Below are positions 37,375 to 45,845 of a DNA stretch of 64,000 bases, one piece after another (positions within the stretch are counted from its first letter, which is position 1; the number at the start of each line of letters is the position of its first letter). The translations under genes were made by a program, and so were the position numbers. Under the pieces are notes generated by a model that ran no database searches, was not told the origin of the DNA, and saw only the letters and a program-made list of their open reading frames with translations. Source of the stretch: Pseudovibrio sp. Alg231-02 (GTDB taxonomy: Bacteria > Pseudomonadota > Alphaproteobacteria > Rhizobiales > Stappiaceae); NCBI RefSeq assembly GCF_900143565.1, contig NZ_FREX01000006.1:63753-127752 (forward strand), written 5' to 3'.

Positions 37375-39155
37375 CACTTGCCCTCGTTCATTTGCCAGCC
37401 CCGCCAGTCGCCGAAGCAGGCACCGAAGTCGAGACGGACTTTGATCTTGATGCCATCAATCTCAAATCCGGCTTTGGTTTCGGTCTGCGGTCCTGGCTCA
37501 CCTTCCAGATAGGCATATTCCAAGCCGTCCATCTGGCTGTGGCTGGTTGCCAGATACCAGCGATCCGGATTGTTAAAGCGACCTTCCACCACCATTCCCA
37601 GATCAGAGAACGGGTTCACATCGTCGATGCGGTTTGGTGTGATCTCGGCAAGTAGCTTCTGTGCCAGTGTCTCCAGCTCGGCTGGAATAATCAGATGGCG
37701 AGGGGAGAGATTGAGGCGCTTGCCGGACAGGCTCACCTGGTGGCGCAGTGCCTGACGCAATACAGAGAGTGTCTCAATGGACGGCTTGCCTTTGGTTTGT
37801 GCAAGGTTGCGATGGCCTTCATGGAAAACTGGCTTATCGTCTCCCATCTTCGGCCCTTTGCCGCCATTCATCTCCAGCAACTTGATGAAGAACTCTGCTT
37901 CAAAGTCTGCTGCTGCAATGCCTAGTCTGCGCGGTAGATCGTTCAGAGCGCCAAGGTCATCGTTGATGAGTGATTGGCGGGTGACACCGATCATCCGTCC
38001 GAAGGTGTCGATTTTGAAGCTTTCTGCGCTCTCGCTCATGGTGCCGTGTTTGTATTCACCATGCTCGTTGAGCTTCTCCAAATCCGGAGCTTCAGAAAGA
38101 ATAATCCGGTGCTTTGCGCGGAAGTCTTTCACGGTGGTTTGTCGTGCCAGTTTCTTCAAAGCGCTTGGCACACTCTCATAGGATTGACGCAATGTCCGCC
38201 CCACGGTGTTTCCCATGATGAGGGGAAAGTCACTGGTAGAATGCAGGGCACGGGAGACAATCGTTGCCTGGGAAAGGGCCGTGGTTGAAACATTGGCATT
38301 GCGCAGACAATCGCGAGCCATCTCCGGAATAGACATTCCGATGAAGTCGCGGGCGCTGTCCTCCGGCTTATGGGTTGGGTCAATGCGCGTCATCATGGCG
38401 TCGGCCATGCGTTCGGCGCGGGTGTGTGGGTCGGTGTGATCTGCGAGAATTTGCGCCGATTGCGTCCGGATCGGCGGTGTCGTCCGCTTCTCGGCCTCGG
38501 TAATTGCAGCGGCTCGGATCTCGTCCAGTGTGGCTGAGCTGTCGATCTGGCTGTCAGTCCATTCAGTGGTCAGGTTCAATGTCCCTGCGATAGAGCGGAT
38601 CTGCTGGTTGCGTTGCGCCATGTCTGGCGTGGGTGTTTTGGGTGGTTCCTGCGAGTTGGGTTGGTTCTCCGTTGGCATTGCTCTGATCCTTGCGTCCGGG
38701 TCCGCTGGCACACTGACAAAGCTGACTTCTCTTGGTTTGAACTGGGTGATGGTGCGAATGGAGCGTCCGGTGTCCGGATCTCTGCTGTCCGCCCATTTCT
38801 CTATCTGGTAGCCGATGGAAACGCCTGTAATCATTCCCTCGCGAATGTCGGCAATCACTGGGTTGGCGCGGCTGTCAGAGGTAAACTTGATGGTGACGAT
38901 GATGCAGCCGTTCTCTGTCCGTGCTGCTGTCACGGTGCCAAGCACTGCACTCAGGCTGTCCTGGCGATGGCTGTCTAAAACCGGAAGGCCGATAAAGGCT
39001 TCCGCTGTGGTGGCTGTGGGTTCCAGTCGCTCGATGTAAGCGCCACGGTCCACGCTGCCAAAGGCGGTGGCGGTTGCCTCGACGGTCCGCTGTTTTTCGT
39101 CGAGGCTGGAGGATTTGAAAGTCAGATCACGGGTGAGGAAGGCTGGGGCATTCAT
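37374..39155 (-). CDS. Prohead protease-major capsid protein fusion
   Basis: A 593-residue fusion. Residues ~1-160 are an HK97-type prohead protease (RDLTFKSSSLDEKQRTVEATATAFGSVDRGAYIERLEP, VLDSHRQDSLSAVLGTV with the likely catalytic His, TGVSIGYQIEKW with the likely Ser, PREVSFVSVPADPDARI). A linker rich in Pro, Thr and Gln (about 160-260) follows, which may act as scaffold. The C-terminal part (about 290-593) carries the capsid domain: QSYESVPSALKKLARQTTVKDFRAKHRI and GMVVEGRFNNPDRWYLATS. Self-cleavage would release capsid protein. The ATG overlaps the portal stop. Confidence 0.88.
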   Translation of the reverse strand: MNAPAFLTRDLTFKSSSLDEKQRTVEATATAFGSVDRGAYIERLEPTATTAEAFIGLPVLDSHRQDSLSAVLGTVTAARTENGCIIVTIKFTSDSRANPVIADIREGMITGVSIGYQIEKWADSRDPDTGRSIRTITQFKPREVSFVSVPADPDARIRAMPTENQPNSQEPPKTPTPDMAQRNQQIRSIAGTLNLTTEWTDSQIDSSATLDEIRAAAITEAEKRTTPPIRTQSAQILADHTDPHTRAERMADAMMTRIDPTHKPEDSARDFIGMSIPEMARDCLRNANVSTTALSQATIVSRALHSTSDFPLIMGNTVGRTLRQSYESVPSALKKLARQTTVKDFRAKHRIILSEAPDLEKLNEHGEYKHGTMSESAESFKIDTFGRMIGVTRQSLINDDLGALNDLPRRLGIAAADFEAEFFIKLLEMNGGKGPKMGDDKPVFHEGHRNLAQTKGKPSIETLSVLRQALRHQVSLSGKRLNLSPRHLIIPAELETLAQKLLAEITPNRIDDVNPFSDLGMVVEGRFNNPDRWYLATSHSQMDGLEYAYLEGEPGPQTETKAGFEIDGIKIKVRLDFGACFGDWRGWQMNEGK

Positions 39156-40567
39156 GCGGCTTTTCCTGAAGTTGAGGGAGCGGGGTTGGTGCCAGCGGAC
39201 ATCTGTTGACCAATACCCCGCTCCCTGTCTGTGTCGCGTTTGCGCTCCTCGTCGATTTCCTCGACGGAGAAGCCGCGCTGCGCGACAACCCGGGTCCGGC
39301 TGGTCAGTCCGTTTTGAATTTCAAGAATGGCGGCTTTCGCGTCTTTTTCAGGGTCTACCCAAGGCCATGCGGGTGGCAGGTACTCGGCAGCATGAAAAGC
39401 TTCCGGCTCTGCGGAGTAGGCGCCTAGATCCAGCGTGCCCCGCACGGCCAGCAATCCCACAAAGCGCTCATAGATCGGCTGTAGAAACTGTTTGACCAGA
39501 ACAAGGTGCTGGACGCTCTCCACCTTGCGGCGGAACTCCAGCAGGGCGGCGCGGCTGGAGGAATAATTGGAGTTGGAATAGTCGCCTGTCAGCTGCTCGT
39601 AGGTGATGCCAAGCCCTGCTGCCATGGCTCTCAGTTGCCACTGGATGAAGGCAGGGAAGTCTTTCACGTCTGGCAGGTTGGGGAACTCGATATCCGATCC
39701 CGGTGGCAGAAAGTGCAGGGCTCCCGGTTCCATGCCAGTTTCCAGCAGGCCGTTCTTTTGCTCGCCATCGAATGGATTGGCTTGTCCGTTGACGTCTCTC
39801 ACAAAGCCAGCGAACAAGGCTGCAACCCGCTGGCGTTCCAGCTGCGCGTCTTCGTAGCTGTCCAGTGATTGAGCGCGGAGCAGAACGGGGGAGAGCCATG
39901 AAAGGCCGCGCACTTGTCCTGGCTCCAGCGGAACAAACACATGCAGCATATCTTCGGCAGGGACGCGGATGTGTCCAAGGTTTTGCAGCAGGGCAGTGCC
40001 ACGGCGGCGGGGCAGCACGTGGTAGGCGATGCGCTTGCCATCTGCATCAAACTCGACGCCTGCGAAAATGTGGCCTTTGCCTTCCAGCTCGCGGAACAAC
40101 GTGGCGTCCACCATGTCGGCGGGGATGAGCTTTAGCTTCAGGTCTGTGCCACTCTGCACCAGCTGGATGAAGCTTTCGCCTTTTACCACGATCTCGCGCA
40201 TTGCTTGGGCTTGCAGACCGTAAAAATCCTGCCGCCCTTCAAAGTCGCAAGTCTCCAGCCAGCTCTCATGGGCTTTCTGGATTGTGTCGCGGATGGTGTC
40301 TGTCGGGAATTTGGGGCGGGTGACGATGCCGGCACCGATGTAGTTGGCCACAAGGCCGGAAACGGCGGCGTGTCCCCATGGGTTGTTGGTGGAAAGCGCA
40401 ACCCCGCGCTCTTGGATGGTCTTTGATCCGGCTGCGGTCGCCTCGGAAAGATTGCCGATCCCCGCGATGCCTTGCCACCTGTGCCCCCGTCCAGCAGCCT
40501 CCAGCCCGATCATCCGGGCGACGAGGTTTTGAAGGCGTTTTGCAAGTGGGCGGCGGGGCTGGATCAT
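39152..40567 (-). CDS. Phage portal protein, lambda family
   Basis: A 471-residue protein that would form the dodecameric DNA entry pore of the head. Characteristic sequence: AGSKTIQERGVALSTNNPWGHAAVSGLVANYIGAGI, PADMVDATLFRELEGKGHIFAGVEFDADGKRIAYHVLPRRRG, VPAEDMLHVFVPLEPGQVRGLSWLSPVLLRAQSLDSYEDAQLERQRVAALFAGFV and GLGITYEQLTGDYSNSNYSSSRAALLEFRR. It begins with GGAGTAAG before the ATG and ends within the protease start (ATGA). The gene is full length for this portal family (lambda gpB is about 530 residues). Confidence 0.93.
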   Translation of the reverse strand: MIQPRRPLAKRLQNLVARMIGLEAAGRGHRWQGIAGIGNLSEATAAGSKTIQERGVALSTNNPWGHAAVSGLVANYIGAGIVTRPKFPTDTIRDTIQKAHESWLETCDFEGRQDFYGLQAQAMREIVVKGESFIQLVQSGTDLKLKLIPADMVDATLFRELEGKGHIFAGVEFDADGKRIAYHVLPRRRGTALLQNLGHIRVPAEDMLHVFVPLEPGQVRGLSWLSPVLLRAQSLDSYEDAQLERQRVAALFAGFVRDVNGQANPFDGEQKNGLLETGMEPGALHFLPPGSDIEFPNLPDVKDFPAFIQWQLRAMAAGLGITYEQLTGDYSNSNYSSSRAALLEFRRKVESVQHLVLVKQFLQPIYERFVGLLAVRGTLDLGAYSAEPEAFHAAEYLPPAWPWVDPEKDAKAAILEIQNGLTSRTRVVAQRGFSVEEIDEERKRDTDRERGIGQQMSAGTNPAPSTSGKAA

Positions 40568-40573
40568 GAGTGC

Positions 40574-41092
40574 TTACTCCAGTCCGATGTTGAGGTCATC
40601 GTCTTTGGCAACTCGCTGCATCCGGCGAAAGATTGCCCCTGCATTGACGAAAGCAAGAGAGCGAACTTCTTTGTCTGTATCGGCATTGCGCTGTGCAATC
40701 TGGGCAAGAATTTGCTCAATGGTTCCGCCAAAAGCTGTCGGTGCCTGCTTGATGACTTCTGTGCCGTCGCTGTTCTGGATGGTGCATTCTTTGTAATTGC
40801 AAATCCAGACGTCTCCGGTGTCTTTGAAGATTGACCAGAGGTCAGAGAAGTAAAGCGCGTAAGCGGTGGAGATCGCGGCGGCTTCTGTACGGTCTGCTGA
40901 GGCTTGGCTCGCCAGATTATCTGCCAGTGCAAGCTGAAAGGCTGAAACAACAGAATACAGCTCATCGCTGGATTTCTTGTCCTCGGAGATGCGACGGGCA
41001 AAGCCGGGCACTTGCTCTCTGCGCTGAAGGGTTTTGAAAAGCTGGTCATCTACGCCAGCAAGCTTGAGGTAATGTCTGCGTTTAAGGGGCAC
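40574..41092 (-). CDS. Hypothetical protein with HTH-like N-terminus, first gene of head operon
   Basis: A 172-residue protein. Residues 1-35 (MPLKRRHYLKLAGVDDQLFKTLQRREQVPGF) resemble a MerR-like or helix-turn-helix DNA-binding start, followed by a helical effector-like domain without a family I recognise. It precedes the portal gene by six bases and is itself preceded by palindromes of the GTGTCA/TGACAC type (41110-41161). It may be the regulator of the head operon, inferred from the position and from those operators. Confidence 0.65.
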   Translation of the reverse strand: MPLKRRHYLKLAGVDDQLFKTLQRREQVPGFARRISEDKKSSDELYSVVSAFQLALADNLASQASADRTEAAAISTAYALYFSDLWSIFKDTGDVWICNYKECTIQNSDGTEVIKQAPTAFGGTIEQILAQIAQRNADTDKEVRSLAFVNAGAIFRRMQRVAKDDDLNIGLE

Positions 41093-41109
41093 TGCGCTCT
41101 CCTTGTTCG

Positions 41110-41161
41110 GTGTCGATTGACACTAAATATAGCGATATGGTTTTGAGTGTCAAGTGACACT
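41110..41161. promoter_or_regulatory. Two GTGTC-N4-GACAC type operators before the head operon
   Basis: GTGTCGATTGACAC (41110-41123) and AGTGTCAAGTGACACT (41146-41161) are both dyads sharing GTGTC and GACAC half sites. They frame the probable promoter of the 40574-41092 gene. The second overlaps the stop codon of the next gene upstream. Confidence 0.55.
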
Positions 41162-41566
41162 TTGAAATTCACAATCTTTCAGCGCTGAGGCGATGAGGGC
41201 GTAGTCGGGGTCTAGGTGTCCGGCGACTGTCATCTCTTCTAGGAAGAGGCGGAGTTTGGTGACTATGCCGGTGAGGGTTGGGGCGGGGGTGTCGATGAGG
41301 TGGCGGTAGGTGGTGGTGACGGCGTCGCTGTAGGGGCGCAGGAGGGCGTCTTCCTCGGCGAAGCTGGCGGATTTGGGGATCTTCAGCTCGCAGTAGTGCT
41401 GGCAGGCGGTTTTGTAGCGCTGTGCCAGGTCTGGCAGGGGATCGTGTGGGGTGGCTTTGGCGCTGGGTGTTGCCACCACGGCAATGCTGGCGAGGCTTCC
41501 GGTCAGCACCGCGCGGCGGTCCGGGCTTTGGGCGCACTTCTCCCGTTCGCGAAAAAGGTCTTTCAT
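41150..41566 (-). CDS. Hypothetical protein with Tat-like N-terminus in the satellite
   Basis: A 138-residue ORF; ATG 41566 has GGAGAACG before it and is preferred to ATG 41578. Residues 1-38 look like a twin-arginine signal (SPDRRAVLTGSLASIAVVATPSAKA). The rest is helical, with no family recognised (YKTACQHYCELKIPKSASFAEEDALLRPYSDAVTTTYRHLIDTPAPTLTGIVTKLRLFLEEM). It is GC-rich and has divergent operators on both sides. The role is unknown. Confidence 0.6.
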   Translation of the reverse strand: MKDLFREREKCAQSPDRRAVLTGSLASIAVVATPSAKATPHDPLPDLAQRYKTACQHYCELKIPKSASFAEEDALLRPYSDAVTTTYRHLIDTPAPTLTGIVTKLRLFLEEMTVAGHLDPDYALIASALKDCEFQSVT

Positions 41567-41604
41567 CGCGTTCTCCATGATTGATTGCTAACTATACACT
41601 ATTG

Positions 41605-41652
41605 ATGTAACCTTACATGAAATAAGTCAACACTAAAAATGTAAGGTGACAT
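41605..41652. promoter_or_regulatory. Twin operators between divergent satellite genes
   Basis: ATGTAACCTTACAT (41605-41618) is a perfect 6-bp dyad around CC; ATGTAAGGTGACAT (41639-41652) is a near copy in the opposite orientation. They sit just upstream of an XRE-type gene, which probably binds them to control itself and the divergent gene at 41566. Confidence 0.6.
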
Positions 41653-41657
41653 TAAAA

Positions 41658-41897
41658 ATGACGATTACGCCAGCGCAGTGTCGAGCCGGACGAGCATTGA
41701 TTGGTTGGTCGCAGGGGGATTTGGAAGAAAAATCGAAAGTTGCGAAGAAAACTATAGCCGACTTTGAGAGAGATGTGCGCAACCCTTATGCGCGTACACT
41801 TGCTGATTTACAATCTGCAATGGAATCTGCTGGTGTAGCGTTCATACCAGAGAACGGTGGTGGTGCTGGTGTCCGATTATCCAAGAAATCGGGGTGA
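41658..41897 (+). CDS. XRE-family helix-turn-helix regulator
   Basis: A 79-residue protein almost entirely made of an HTH_3 fold: MTITPAQCRAGRALIGWSQGDLEEKSKVAKKTIADFERDVRNPYARTLADLQSAMESAGVAFI. The GWSQGDLEEKSKVAKKTIADFE helix-turn-helix is the recognition element. The ATG 41658 is preceded by an AAGGTG; a GTG start twelve bases upstream is possible. Twin operators lie immediately upstream. It runs opposite to the head genes and is followed after 33 bases by the 418-residue coiled-coil membrane gene, which it may regulate. Confidence 0.88.
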   Translation: MTITPAQCRAGRALIGWSQGDLEEKSKVAKKTIADFERDVRNPYARTLADLQSAMESAGVAFIPENGGGAGVRLSKKSG

Positions 41898-41930
41898 CTG
41901 CTACCAAAACATATCGATGGAAGTTGTGTT

Positions 41931-43187
41931 ATGAAATCTGAAAATGAGCAGTTCAGTGAAGCCCTACGGATAGTAGAAATTCTAGAAAATAATACAACGA
42001 TCCTCCAGACTGACAATCCTCAACTTCTAAACTTTGCTAATAAAGTTAGATACTTAAATTGGTCCCTTCAAAAATCTGAACCTAATCTCTTTTCAGAGGC
42101 TGAAGTTAGATTTCTATTAAAGGGACTCGATAACCTTTACTCTGTAAGTGAAACACTTCTGAAAAGCCCGCAGTCAGTAGTTTTGTCCGACTATGACAAT
42201 CCAATTAATGAGTTGCTTCTGAAATTTAGCCCGCCTCGAAATATTATCGTAGAAAATGATGATGTTGATCAAATCATAAACCGGGCTCGTATTAATACAA
42301 AAGAAATAACAGAAGGCTTTGAAAAAGAAGCGCAGCACTTAAAGTCACAGTTGGCTACCTCTAAAAGGAGACAAGCGACGTTAGACAAACAAATCAGTGA
42401 CTTGCAATTGTTGCTCTCCGAACAAAAAGGGCAAATATCTAACTTGTCAGGTGTCTTCAAGACTGAATTCAGCGGAGTGATTGATCAAGTTCGGGCAGAA
42501 AATAAGGTTCAACGAGATGATTTTGAAGTGAGGTTCACGAAAATCTCAAATGATATAGAGCAAAATCATTCAAGTTTCATCCAAGAACGTCGCTCTGTCT
42601 TGGAAGAACAGATAAGCGAGTTGATAGATGGAGTTACTGATGCAAGACAGAAGTCAGAGGAGCTCGTAAAAGAGATAAATGGTCTCTATGGAATTGCAGG
42701 CTCAAATGTGATGTCAGGTGATTTGCTTAAACAAGCCAAAGATGAAAGAGAGGAATATAAATTTTTCTCGAAAGTTGCAATTTGGCTCTATATTGCCTCT
42801 CCGCTTTCATTGATTCTTCTAGTATTTTTTAATGATATTGACCTTAATGACTATATGTCATTGATAAAAAGACTTCCTGTTGCAGCTCTGTTTTTGCTTC
42901 CAGCTTTTTTTGTGAGTGGCATCGCGAGCCGACATAGGCGAGTCGAGATTGATTTACGATCGCTCGGTCTGAGATTGGCTGCATTTGAGCCATATTTGGC
43001 CCAACTGTCAGAAGAACAACAGTCAAATTTAAGAACTGAAATGGCAGAAAAATTCTTTAATTATAAGATTTCAAATGAAAAGCATGGAGATCTTAATTCT
43101 AAACAGCTTGGGAAACAGCTTGAAGGGTTAATAAGTCCAATCGACAGTTTAATGGAAATGCTCAAAAAGCACACCAAAGTGTCTTAG
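41931..43187 (+). CDS. Coiled-coil membrane protein of unknown function, AT-rich cargo gene
   Basis: A 418-residue protein. The N-terminal ~110 residues are mixed and charged, residues ~125-265 form long coiled coils (EGFEKEAQHLKSQLATSKRRQATLDKQISDLQLLLSEQKGQI), then two membrane spans at about 282-300 (VAIWLYIASPLSLILLVFF) and 314-334 (PVAALFLLPAFFVSGIASR), followed by a cytosolic tail. Base composition is clearly more AT-rich than the flanking phage genes. It overlaps the convergent terminase stop by four bases. It looks like a cargo (moron) gene. A role in superinfection exclusion or antiphage defence is a hypothesis from location and architecture only; I know no family. Confidence 0.7.
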   Translation: MKSENEQFSEALRIVEILENNTTILQTDNPQLLNFANKVRYLNWSLQKSEPNLFSEAEVRFLLKGLDNLYSVSETLLKSPQSVVLSDYDNPINELLLKFSPPRNIIVENDDVDQIINRARINTKEITEGFEKEAQHLKSQLATSKRRQATLDKQISDLQLLLSEQKGQISNLSGVFKTEFSGVIDQVRAENKVQRDDFEVRFTKISNDIEQNHSSFIQERRSVLEEQISELIDGVTDARQKSEELVKEINGLYGIAGSNVMSGDLLKQAKDEREEYKFFSKVAIWLYIASPLSLILLVFFNDIDLNDYMSLIKRLPVAALFLLPAFFVSGIASRHRRVEIDLRSLGLRLAAFEPYLAQLSEEQQSNLRTEMAEKFFNYKISNEKHGDLNSKQLGKQLEGLISPIDSLMEMLKKHTKVS

Positions 43188-45073
43188 CCAAGCCAGCTTG
43201 ACTGGACAGTCTGCCTTCGTTGAGGACGCCGGTTTGCTGCGGAGTTCTCCTGTTTGTTAGGACTGCGCAACTTTGTGCAGTCCTCTTTCCTCATGGCCTT
43301 CTCTCCCAATGCCTTCACAGCCTGCTCCACCCGAACACCGCTCGCCGCCAATCCATGTAGCGCCGCACTGGCATAAATCCGGCAATCCAGTGGCTCATTC
43401 CTGACCCCGCTGTCGGCCACCCATTTGATTTTGGCAACACCGCCTTTGTAGACCCGAACGGGCTTTTCGGCGGTGATGCCTCGGAAGTAGTCCAGATCCC
43501 GCCCCTCAGGAAAGTGACAGTAGCCCGCGCTGGCGGCTTCTATGCGCAGTCGTGAAATCAGCGTGTGTTTGAGGCTGTCTACGCCGACAATGTAAAGCGG
43601 GGCCAGCTGACCTGCCTTGAGCTTTGGCGGGCGTTTGGGCCATGCGGGAATGCCCGGACCACCACGCCCTTTGATCGCCCACACACGGCGGTTCTGGCGT
43701 GGCTGCACATACTCCATAACATTGGGCGTTCTGTGCCCGCCGCTGTCGATCGCTACTGCTGAAATGGGGAGAGGGGGCACGTCTCGTACGTGTGGGTAGC
43801 GCTTCAACAGCACAGCATCCAGCTGCTTCCACACCTCCGGAAACGCCGGATCACCCCAGAGCACCTGATAGTCCAGGCTCCAGCTTTCCTCCCCTTTGCC
43901 CCAGCCGACAATCTCCAGTTCCAGCCGGTCGTCCTGCGTATCCACGCCCGCCGTGATCAACGCCACCTCATCCGGTAAGATCTCGCCAAACGGCTCACAG
44001 CGGCTCAACAGGCGCTCTGCTTCAATTGGCGCGGTGTCGCGGTCCTCATAGGCTTCTCCCAGCCGCGTGTTGACGAAGGTTTGCAGCCGTGGCGGATCGC
44101 TTTTGACGGTGAGAAACTCCGCCGCCATCTCGCCCCACGTCTCAAACGGAGAATACAGCCCCGGCAACCAAAACCCCGCCGTGCGGCCATCCCCATCTTT
44201 CGTCGCCTGCCATTGGCCTTGCGCCAGCATCTTCAGCTTGTGGCGTTCCTCAATCGGCTCCCCGCAATGCTCGCAGGTCATGGTTGCCTTCAGCGGCTCA
44301 CCCTCCGGCCACTTGATCCGCGCCCAGGCGATGACTTGCAGAGCGCCGCAATGGGGGCAAGGCACAAAAAACTTGCGCTGATCGGATTCCGCATAGGCTT
44401 TTTCGATGCGCGACACACCGGAAAGGGTTGGCGTGGAACAGAGATAAATCTTCTTCTTGCCCGCATATGTCGCCGTGCGCCGGATCGCCAGTTCCACCGG
44501 ATCGCCCTCACCATCCGCATCCACCGGATAGCCGTCCACCTCATCCAGAAAGATGTAGCGCACGGGCGTTGAGCGCAGACCTGTTGGGGCGTTGGCGCCC
44601 GTCATCACCAGCTCACCACCCACAAAGCTTTTCATGGCGATGGTGTTGCCCTTCTCGCGGGTTTTTGGTGCGGCCACTTTGGCCTTGAGAGCTGGCGTGT
44701 CGTTGATGAGCGGATCTATGCGCGTGCGGCTGTTGCGCTTGAGCATATCCAGCGAAGGCATCACCAGCAGCATCATTCCTGGCGCGTGGTCGATGACGTA
44801 TCCGATCCAGTTCAGCCCTGCCTCCGTCTTGCCCACCTGAGCGCCCGCCATGAACACCACCCGCTCCACCTGAGAGGCAGTGGACAGGCAATCCATGATC
44901 TCGCCCAGATACGGCACGCGCTCGGTTTTCCATCGCCCTGGCTCGGCGCTGGTGGGTGGCAGCTGGCGATAGGCGTTCGCCCACTGGCTGACGGTGAGCT
45001 GTCGCTCCGGTGCCAATGCCTCGCGCCAGATGGCGTCTGCCCATGAGGCGGTGGTGGTGGCGAGGTCAGACAT
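43184..45073 (-). CDS. Terminase large subunit, GpA-like
   Basis: A 629-residue packaging motor of the lambda GpA type. The ATPase Walker A is in MAGAQVGKTEAGLNWIGYVIDHAPGMMLLVMPSLDMLKRNSRTRIDPL (residues ~80-100), Walker B in YIFLDEVDGYPVDADGEGDPVELAIRRT. A zinc-ribbon-like region FFVPCPHCGALQVIAWARIKWPEGEPLKATMTCEHCGEPIEERHKLKML is typical of GpA proteins, and a nuclease domain begins at about 340 (ALITAGVDTQDDRLELEIVGWG). ATG 45073 overlaps the small subunit stop by eight bases. The C-terminal end meets the cargo gene tail-to-tail. Confidence 0.93.
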   Translation of the reverse strand: MSDLATTTASWADAIWREALAPERQLTVSQWANAYRQLPPTSAEPGRWKTERVPYLGEIMDCLSTASQVERVVFMAGAQVGKTEAGLNWIGYVIDHAPGMMLLVMPSLDMLKRNSRTRIDPLINDTPALKAKVAAPKTREKGNTIAMKSFVGGELVMTGANAPTGLRSTPVRYIFLDEVDGYPVDADGEGDPVELAIRRTATYAGKKKIYLCSTPTLSGVSRIEKAYAESDQRKFFVPCPHCGALQVIAWARIKWPEGEPLKATMTCEHCGEPIEERHKLKMLAQGQWQATKDGDGRTAGFWLPGLYSPFETWGEMAAEFLTVKSDPPRLQTFVNTRLGEAYEDRDTAPIEAERLLSRCEPFGEILPDEVALITAGVDTQDDRLELEIVGWGKGEESWSLDYQVLWGDPAFPEVWKQLDAVLLKRYPHVRDVPPLPISAVAIDSGGHRTPNVMEYVQPRQNRRVWAIKGRGGPGIPAWPKRPPKLKAGQLAPLYIVGVDSLKHTLISRLRIEAASAGYCHFPEGRDLDYFRGITAEKPVRVYKGGVAKIKWVADSGVRNEPLDCRIYASAALHGLAASGVRVEQAVKALGEKAMRKEDCTKLRSPNKQENSAANRRPQRRQTVQSSWLG

Positions 45074-45605
45074 TGGCAAGATCCTTCAGCGGTGTTTCTG
45101 CAAGGTCGGCGAGGTGATCACGGACGATGCGGTCGAGGATGGCGTAGGTTTCTCGCGGATCGCTGCCCAGCTCGGCGGAGAGGGTGGAGGCAGCGCGGCT
45201 CGCCCAGCCCATCCATGCATCGCGCTCGCCTCTGGCCCGCTCAAAGATCGCCTTTTGGGCGGCGTGCTTGTCGATGATGTTGCCAAGCTCCCGTTCCAGC
45301 TCCAGCTTTGCCAGCTCCGCCTTGATGCGCTCCAGCTCGCCCTTTGGGGTGAGGGGAGGTGCATCAACCAGCGACTTGCGTTTGGCGGCGCTGGTGTTGG
45401 CGATGTACCAGGCTTTGCCCAGCTTGATATCAATCCGCCCGTTGCCAAGCGTTGGCAGGCCTTCCTTGATGAGCTGGGACACGCGACCCCGGGACATTCC
45501 CAGAATGTCCGCGAATTGTGCCTTGGTTGCGGTGCGTTGCTCTGGCTCGGCAACTTGCCCGAAAATGCTGATTTGTTGCTCGCCCGAGCTATGCGCTGAA
45601 TGCAT
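45066..45605 (-). CDS. Terminase small subunit, Nu1-like
   Basis: A 179-residue DNA-binding protein. Near residues 25-75 it has a Nu1-type winged helix: TATKAQFADILGMSRGRVSQLIKEGLPTLGNGRIDIKLGKAWYIANTS. A basic and helical region follows (SAAKRKSLVDAPPLTPKGELERIKAELAKLELERELGNIIDKHAAQKAIFERARGERDAW), which would form the dimer and bind the large subunit. It recognises the packaging start site, which should be near the gene; the repeats at 45750-45830 are candidates. It overlaps the large subunit gene. Confidence 0.85.
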   Translation of the reverse strand: MHSAHSSGEQQISIFGQVAEPEQRTATKAQFADILGMSRGRVSQLIKEGLPTLGNGRIDIKLGKAWYIANTSAAKRKSLVDAPPLTPKGELERIKAELAKLELERELGNIIDKHAAQKAIFERARGERDAWMGWASRAASTLSAELGSDPRETYAILDRIVRDHLADLAETPLKDLANV

Positions 45606-45749
45606 GGTTTAGCCCTAAATTCCTCTCTAAACTGCTGTTTCGTTTAGGCAATTTCAAAACGATCTGTGACCAAAGCGTGGGATGTCGCATACCCGTATTG
45701 AGCATTGGTGGGAAGGACCCGGACAGCGCCGCAAAGGCGATGGGGTTGT

Positions 45750-45788
45750 CGGACACCGGACACCCCCCTACGGGGTGTCCGGTGTCCG
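45750..45788. repeat. 17-bp perfect inverted repeat with GGACACC tandem half sites
   Basis: Arms 45750-45766 and 45772-45788 are perfectly complementary with a 5-base loop (CCTAC). Each arm contains two tandem GGACACC units. Could be a strong cruciform at an origin, a packaging (cos-like) recognition site, or a terminator of the primase transcript (no T-tract, so less likely). Confidence 0.7.
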
Positions 45789-45797
45789 CCCCCTGAG

Positions 45798-45830
45798 CGG
45801 GACACATCGGGACATTGCGGGACATGTCCC
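45798..45830. repeat. Three iterons at exact 10-bp spacing, plus palindrome
   Basis: CGGGACA begins at 45798, 45808 and 45818, so the three copies lie on one face of the helix. The last runs into the palindrome GGGACATGTCCC (45819-45830). Further GGACA/TGTCC copies flank at 45720 and 45834. Such phased repeats between a primase gene and terS suggest a replication origin or TerS-binding site. Bases 45606-45845 contain no convincing gene. Confidence 0.65.
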
Positions 45831-45845
45831 GGTATGTCCTGTCTG

